Assembly: GCA_034003145.1 (NCBI GenBank)
Contig: JAVEZE010000040.1
Location: 1 to 18,359, forward strand
Source of the DNA: JACKPD01 sp034003145
GTDB taxonomy: Bacteria > Spirochaetota > Spirochaetia > CADAEX01
Length of the DNA stretch: 18,359 nucleotides
Direction: 5' to 3'
In this document: piece after piece, positions 13,643 through 18,359 of the stretch
Layout of the letters: the number at the start of each line of letters is the position of its first letter
Position numbering within the stretch: the stretch's first letter is position 1
Made by a program: the position numbers and the translations under genes
The notes under the pieces: generated by a model
The model's database searches: none
What the model was told of the DNA's origin: nothing
The model's input: the letters and a program-made list of their open reading frames with translations, nothing else

Positions 13643-14986
13643 ATGAATAAAGATTTTATGACAAAAATGAATGACATTGTGATAACAAACAATAAAATCG
13701 ATCCAGAGCTGTATAAAAAGTATAATGTAAAAAGAGGACTAAGAAACAATGATGAATCAGGTGTTCTTGTAGGGCTTACAGAAATCGGCGATGTTCACGG
13801 ATATATTTTTGATGAAGGAGAGATGCTGCCGGATGAAGGAAGGCTTCTTTACCGGGGTATAAATATCAAGGATATTGTCAACGGAATGATACAAGATGAC
13901 CGCCATGGCTTTGAAGAGACAACCTACTATCTTCTTTTCGGAGTGCTGCCTACAGTTGACCAGCTTGAGGAGTTCAACGCTGTTCTTGATTCTTACAGAG
14001 CTCTTCCGGACGGGTTTGCAGAAGATATGATAATGAGAGCGCCGAGCCGAGATATAATGAATAAACTCGCAAGAACTGTACTTGTTTCATATTCCTATGA
14101 TAAGGATGCTGATGATATAAGTATAAAAAATGTTCTTCGGCAGTGTATTGAGCTTATTGCCCGTCTTCCGACAATGGCTGCTTACGGCTATCAGGCTAAA
14201 TCACATTATCACGAAGGGAAAAGCCTTTATATCCATAGTCCGAAACCAGGGATCGGCACGGCAGAGAACCTTCTTCATCTTATCCGCAGCGACAGTGAAT
14301 ATACAAAACTTGAAGCGCAGGTACTTGATCTTGCCCTTGTTCTTCACGCTGAACATGGAGGAGGAAACAATTCCACCTTTACAAATCATGTTGTCACATC
14401 AACCAATACAGATACATATGCTGCTACTGCCGCAGCACTCTGCTCCATGAAAGGTCCCAGACACGGCGGAGCTAACAAGAGAGCTCTCAATATGATGGAT
14501 AACATCATGGAAAATGTAAAAGACTGGGATGATGAAGATGAAATATGCGGATATCTTGGAAAAATCCTGAAAAAAGAGGTTTTTGACAAAACCGGACTTA
14601 TTTACGGCTACGGTCATGCTGTTTATACGCTCTCTGACCCGAGAGCTGTTCTCCTTAAAGCCAAAGCAGCAGAACTTGCAGAGGAAAAAGGACTTGACAA
14701 GGAATTCAGCCTCTACCAGAAAGTTGAAAAACTTGTTCCAGATGTTCTTTTCAGGGAAAAAGGGTCTGAAAAAAAGGTATCAGCCAATGTGGATTTTTAT
14801 TCTGGTTTTGTTTACAGAATGCTTAATATTCCTATCGCCCTTTATACTCCTATCTTTGCAATTGCGCGGATGGCAGGCTGGTCTGCCCACAGGATTGAGG
14901 AGCTTATAAGCGGAGGAAGGATAATAAGACCTGCCTACAAAAATGTTTCCCAGAGGAATGAATATACTTCCCTTTCATCAAGATGA
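13643..14986 (+). CDS. Citrate synthase / 2-methylcitrate synthase family enzyme, full length
   Basis: This 447-residue protein condenses an acyl-CoA, normally acetyl-CoA, with oxaloacetate. All expected catalytic features are visible: the N-terminal RLLYRGINIKDIV segment (67-79), ALVLHAEHGGGNNSTFT (231-247), the first catalytic His in GPRHGGAN (His274), the second in YGYGHAVYTLSDPRA (His325), the catalytic Asp in ANVDFYSG (Asp384) and the Arg-containing MAGWSAHRIEE (410-420) and GGRIIRPAYK (424-433). The long GGGNNSTF motif and a region of about 60 residues before it are typical of a clostridial/spirochaete-like branch rather than E. coli GltA. GGGGG lies 5 bases before the ATG. It may supply citrate for glutamate synthesis, or use another acyl-CoA such as the one made by the acylating dehydrogenase unit across the divergent region. 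Sequence alone does not separate citrate from methylcitrate synthase. Confidence 0.92.
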   Translation: MNKDFMTKMNDIVITNNKIDPELYKKYNVKRGLRNNDESGVLVGLTEIGDVHGYIFDEGEMLPDEGRLLYRGINIKDIVNGMIQDDRHGFEETTYYLLFGVLPTVDQLEEFNAVLDSYRALPDGFAEDMIMRAPSRDIMNKLARTVLVSYSYDKDADDISIKNVLRQCIELIARLPTMAAYGYQAKSHYHEGKSLYIHSPKPGIGTAENLLHLIRSDSEYTKLEAQVLDLALVLHAEHGGGNNSTFTNHVVTSTNTDTYAATAAALCSMKGPRHGGANKRALNMMDNIMENVKDWDDEDEICGYLGKILKKEVFDKTGLIYGYGHAVYTLSDPRAVLLKAKAAELAEEKGLDKEFSLYQKVEKLVPDVLFREKGSEKKVSANVDFYSGFVYRMLNIPIALYTPIFAIARMAGWSAHRIEELISGGRIIRPAYKNVSQRNEYTSLSSR

Positions 14987-15045
14987 TGGAAGAAATATAT
15001 AAATTTTCCCGGCGGCAGAAAACATGAAATAAAGGAATAAATAAA

Positions 15046-16842
15046 ATGAAATTTTTCAATCTAAGTTCAATCAAAGCAAGAATATTCACAGGATGCCTTT
15101 CCCTGATGCTTATATTCAGCATTGCACTTGGTTTTATGTTCTACAGCAGCGACAGAAACACAAAAACTGTAAGTTATGTCACAGGAGAGCTTGTGCCTGT
15201 AACAGTTGAACTTCTGGATCTTCGGAACCAGATCAAGGAACTAGAAATGCTGTTTTATAATGCTGCTCTGTTAAAAGACAATAACTCGCTTTCACTTGCC
15301 GAATCAATCTATGCAGACCTTCTGCTAAAAACAAGCAATATTAAAACCAACCTCACCGGGACAAAATTTAATGACATTGCCGCCCATTTTGCGGCATCAG
15401 AAAGTGTTTATACAATGTTTTATGATGAAGGGATGAAGATGGCTTTGGCTTATATCAACAAAGGCGATGATTACGGTAATTCTCTAAAGAAACTTGTATT
15501 TGCGCCGCTTTCAACAAGGCTGCAGGATGAAATTCAATTGGTTGTTACTCGGTTAAAAAAAGAACTGATCCAGACAGCGGCGGAAGTCAGCAAGGTTATG
15601 ACACTCTCCAGGAATATTACAATTGCGCTTATAGCTGTGAGCATAATAATATCACTTTTCATGGCAATGCAGATTGCGAATTCATTATCAAAACCCATCA
15701 GCATGATGATAGCTTCCACAACCAAAATTGCGGAAGGAGATCTCTCTGCTCTCCCTGTTTACAATAAAAAAGATGAGATTGGAAAATTCTATGAAAACTT
15801 TTCCATTGCGATAAACAGCCTTAAAAATCTTATATTTGAGGTAAAAGATGCTTCAGGCAATACTGTAAACATAAGCGAGAGGATAATAGCTTCCGCCTAT
15901 GAGACTTCAGGCAACATTGAGAGCATTCTGCAGCTGATAGCGGCTGTAAAAGAGCTGTTTGGATATCTTTCAGAGGCTGTTACAACAACTTCAGAATCAG
16001 TCGAGAGCATTGCCAAAAACATAAATTCTCTCACTGAAATGATAAATGATCAATCTGCCGCAGTAACCCAGACATCAACTTCACTTGAAGAACTTTCTGC
16101 CACAATAAATAATGTAAACAGCATTGCCAATACAAACCTCGAGGAATCGCGTGAATTGACGCAGATTACTGTCCAGGGGGGAGAAAAAATAGAAGATACT
16201 AAAATAATGGTAGAAGAAATCGCTGAACTTGCCTCTGACATGTATGAAATACTTGAAATCATAAACAACGTCGCACGGCAGACAAATCTTTTAGCGATGA
16301 ACGCTTCTATTGAGGCAGCCCATGCAGGGGAGTTCGGCAAAGGTTTTTCTGTTGTCGCAGATGAGATCAGGAAACTTGCTGAATCAACAAGCGACAACTC
16401 CGGTCAAATAAACAGCCTTCTTGAGAGGATGAATGAAAAAATTGCGACAGCTACCAGTATATCAGGAGAAAGCCAGGCCGGATTTTCAGCAATTGACACA
16501 AAGATGGTAAAATTCATCAATGCTTTTACAGAGATTGCCTATAACATGAATGAAATGTCTGCTGGAACTGGAGAACTAAACCAGGCCGCCTCAAGTCTTG
16601 CCGGTATTACAAAAAATATCGAATCAAGCGCAACCGGCATAAACACAAGAACAGAACAGATTGACAATATCATTAAAAAGCTTAATTCGACATATAATGA
16701 AACAAATAGTGCAATTACAGAAATTGACAGCGTTGTCAGAAATATTCAGGACTCAATGAAAAACCTTGTCAAGCTGACAGGCAACAACAGTAATATTGTT
16801 ACCCAGCTTGACAGCGAAATCAATAAATTCAAGCTTACATAG
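15046..16842 (+). CDS. Methyl-accepting chemotaxis protein
   Basis: This is a 598-residue transmembrane chemoreceptor. TM1 is at about residues 13-34, a periplasmic sensor region of about 155 residues follows (predicted four-helix type, no cache motif recognised), TM2 is at about 190-212, a HAMP domain at about 213-265 (SKPISMMIASTTKIAEGDL, then KKDEIG), and a cytoplasmic signalling coiled coil to the end. The CheA/CheW-contacting hairpin tip is present at about 405-440 (NNVARQTNLLAMNASIEAAHAGEFGKGFSVVADEIR). There is no C-terminal CheR-binding pentapeptide. AGGA stands 10 bases before the ATG. It follows the citrate synthase gene by 59 bases with no terminator seen, so the two may be co-transcribed; a link between the sensed ligand and that pathway is only possible. 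The stop is TAG, close to and convergent with nadE. Confidence 0.95.
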   Translation: MKFFNLSSIKARIFTGCLSLMLIFSIALGFMFYSSDRNTKTVSYVTGELVPVTVELLDLRNQIKELEMLFYNAALLKDNNSLSLAESIYADLLLKTSNIKTNLTGTKFNDIAAHFAASESVYTMFYDEGMKMALAYINKGDDYGNSLKKLVFAPLSTRLQDEIQLVVTRLKKELIQTAAEVSKVMTLSRNITIALIAVSIIISLFMAMQIANSLSKPISMMIASTTKIAEGDLSALPVYNKKDEIGKFYENFSIAINSLKNLIFEVKDASGNTVNISERIIASAYETSGNIESILQLIAAVKELFGYLSEAVTTTSESVESIAKNINSLTEMINDQSAAVTQTSTSLEELSATINNVNSIANTNLEESRELTQITVQGGEKIEDTKIMVEEIAELASDMYEILEIINNVARQTNLLAMNASIEAAHAGEFGKGFSVVADEIRKLAESTSDNSGQINSLLERMNEKIATATSISGESQAGFSAIDTKMVKFINAFTEIAYNMNEMSAGTGELNQAASSLAGITKNIESSATGINTRTEQIDNIIKKLNSTYNETNSAITEIDSVVRNIQDSMKNLVKLTGNNSNIVTQLDSEINKFKLT

Positions 16843-16870
16843 GGTTTTGGGGCATTTAAAATTCGGGGTT

Positions 16871-18359
16871 TCAGTTTTCGTGTAGTTTTCTCGCAAGGGG
16901 AACCCTTCTCCCTATTCCGAATGCCCTCGGTGAAATCTTTAAAACCGGGGGCGCCTGTACCCTTTTATGCTCTGCCCTTGCAACAAGTGAAATAACCATT
17001 CCAACAACTGTATCATCAAAGCCGGTTTTTACAATTTCATCCCTTGACCGGTTTTCAACAATATAAAGTTTTAGTATTTCATCAAGGAGGGGGTATGGAG
17101 GAAGCGAATCTTCATCTTTCTGATCCGGCCTCAGCTCAGCAGAGGGAGGTTTTGAGATTGTTGATTCCGGTATTATATTGCCGTAAGTTTTGTTGATAAA
17201 CCTGCAAAGTGCAAAAACTTCTGTTTTAAACAAGTCTCCTATTATTCCAATACCGCCTGCCATGTCTCCGTACAATGTGCAGTAGCCGGTCGACAATTCG
17301 CTCTTGTTGCCTGTAGTAAGAAGAAGAGATTTCCACTTGTTGGAATAGCCCATCATCAAAGTACCCCTGATTCTTGCCTGAAGGTTCTCTTCAGCAAGAT
17401 CAAATGATGTTCCCCTGAAAAAAGGGTCAAGCTGAGTGATGTATTGATCATATATTGTTTTAATCGGGATTGTTTCTAGTTTTAGCCCAAGATTAACCGC
17501 AAGCTCCTCAGCATCAGTAAGGCTTCCTTCAGATGAAAACTCTGAAGGCATTGCAAAGACTTTGACATTTTCCCTTCCTGTCGCCTTAACAGCAAGGACA
17601 GCGACCAAAGCTGAATCTATCCCGCCGGAAAGCCCGAGATGGACTTTTTCAAAGCCGCATTTTCTTAGATAATCCCTTAACCCCATAACCAGTGCTTTTT
17701 CTATATCACTGTAGCAGTTTTCTTCAAAATCAATTTTTTCATATTTTTTTCCAGTATCATAAATAAACAAATCTTCTTCAAAACCCTTACCTGAAAGGAC
17801 AAGAGTGCCGCTGCTGTCAAAAACCATTGAATTCCCATCAAAGATAAGGCTGTCATTTCCTCCCACAGAGTTAACATAAACAACAGGAACAGAGCCTTTC
17901 CTGCTTATCTTTTTAATTATATCAAATCTTGTTTTCCTTTTTCCCGCGAAAAAAGGAGAAGCAGCCGGTGAAATTATCAGCTGCGCCCCTTTATCAAGCA
18001 GCTCTTTCACAGGATCATCCCCATAACCTTCTCTTAACCCTTCAGGAGAATTATGCCACAGGTCTTCACATATCGCGATTCCGGTTTTCACACCGCTGAT
18101 TTCAATTACTTCTCTTGAAGAGGAAGATTCAAAATATCTTGATTCATCAAAAACATCATACGAAGGAAGAAGAGTTTTTGCCTGGCTGAAAATAATTTCG
18201 CTGTTTTTTATAATACTTACATTATTGAAATAGTTTTTACCTTTATCTTTCAAGTTACGTGAGACATGCCCTACCGCCGCGGCAATTCCTGAAGGAAGTT
18301 CTTTCATAAGCAGTCTCAGGGATTCCTCATTCTTTTCATTAAAAATATCCTGATCAAGC
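16871..18359 (-). CDS. nadE: Glutamine-dependent NAD+ synthetase, N-terminus outside the window
   Basis: The enzyme amidates deamido-NAD+ with glutamine and ATP in the last step of NAD+ synthesis. The frame stays open through the right edge (reading LDQDIFNEKNEESLRLL before Met at 18307), so that Met is internal. Of about 540-560 residues usual for the family, about 495 are visible. The nitrilase-type glutaminase domain lacks its first part, including the Glu of the triad, but retains the Lys before LPSYDVFDESRYF and the Cys in GIAICEDLW (visible residues about 61 and 97). The synthetase domain has the ATP P-loop LGLSGGIDSAL (SGGIDS at about 244-249), TTGNKSELSTGYCTLYGDMAGG and PPSAELRPDQKDED. 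Its stop is 28 bases from the convergent chemotaxis gene. No terminator was recognised there. Confidence 0.96.
   Translation of the reverse strand, partial: LDQDIFNEKNEESLRLLMKELPSGIAAAVGHVSRNLKDKGKNYFNNVSIIKNSEIIFSQAKTLLPSYDVFDESRYFESSSSREVIEISGVKTGIAICEDLWHNSPEGLREGYGDDPVKELLDKGAQLIISPAASPFFAGKRKTRFDIIKKISRKGSVPVVYVNSVGGNDSLIFDGNSMVFDSSGTLVLSGKGFEEDLFIYDTGKKYEKIDFEENCYSDIEKALVMGLRDYLRKCGFEKVHLGLSGGIDSALVAVLAVKATGRENVKVFAMPSEFSSEGSLTDAEELAVNLGLKLETIPIKTIYDQYITQLDPFFRGTSFDLAEENLQARIRGTLMMGYSNKWKSLLLTTGNKSELSTGYCTLYGDMAGGIGIIGDLFKTEVFALCRFINKTYGNIIPESTISKPPSAELRPDQKDEDSLPPYPLLDEILKLYIVENRSRDEIVKTGFDDTVVGMVISLVARAEHKRVQAPPVLKISPRAFGIGRRVPLARKLHEN

Noticed and set aside
14130..14450. Second plus-strand frame inside the citrate synthase gene
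   Set aside because: Overlaps the intact catalytic region of citrate synthase in another frame and resembles no protein.
16843..16870. Terminator between the chemotaxis gene and nadE
   Set aside because: No stem of useful length with a T-run could be formed in the 28-base gap.
16871..18307. Complete nadE starting at Met 18307
   Set aside because: The frame is open to the window edge and the N-terminal part of the nitrilase domain is missing, so the start is outside.
1..18359. General recoding of TAG as a sense codon
   Set aside because: TAG ends the chemotaxis protein at the expected length, and the only internal TAG is in the HDOD gene.
1..18359. CRISPR array, tRNA/rRNA genes, insertion sequence ends or integration sites
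   Set aside because: No spaced direct repeats, cloverleaf-like sequence, transposase or recombinase frame was seen in reading both strands.

Overview
The window looks like chromosome from a motile anaerobe of about 40% GC, most likely a spirochaete (Spirochaetota). The pointers are the wording of the FlgM protein, a small membrane-anchored double zinc-ribbon protein that I associate with treponemes, and chemotaxis and HDOD-type signalling genes. This assignment rests on recognition alone and no search was run. I see no tRNA, rRNA, CRISPR array, insertion sequence or phage gene.

Region 1 (1-7172) is mostly housekeeping. It holds the 3' part of an HDOD signalling gene broken by an in-frame TAG; a SpoU/TrmH RNA methyltransferase paired with an iron-alcohol-dehydrogenase-like protein that has lost its metal ligands; rsmI-flgM, ending at a strong terminator; a tandem zinc-ribbon membrane protein; and a 991-residue protein with an N-terminal PHP-like domain and a membrane-embedded C-terminal part, of unknown function. 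Region 2 (7173-9712) has a NUDIX hydrolase, a LysR-type regulator and a HAD-family hydrolase. A clear terminator separates these from the metabolic genes.

Region 3 (9713-16842) is the most interesting part. On the minus strand, two short citrate-synthase-fold proteins are encoded in tandem with overlapping reading frames. Both appear to have lost the canonical catalytic His and Asp. They are followed by a CoA-acylating aldehyde dehydrogenase of the EutE/PduP/AdhE/SauS kind, whose leader carries two stable stem-loops. Divergently, on the plus strand, lie a full-length citrate synthase with intact catalytic residues and then a methyl-accepting chemotaxis protein. The 453-base region between the divergent units carries a perfect 10+10 palindrome that fits a LysR-type T-N11-A site, plus related GGTT/AACC half-sites.

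My working hypothesis is an acyl-CoA/aldehyde pathway built around a heteromeric citrate-synthase-like pair, possibly controlled by the LysR regulator. The substrate is unknown. The window ends in the 3' part of glutamine-dependent NAD+ synthetase (nadE), convergent with the chemotaxis gene.
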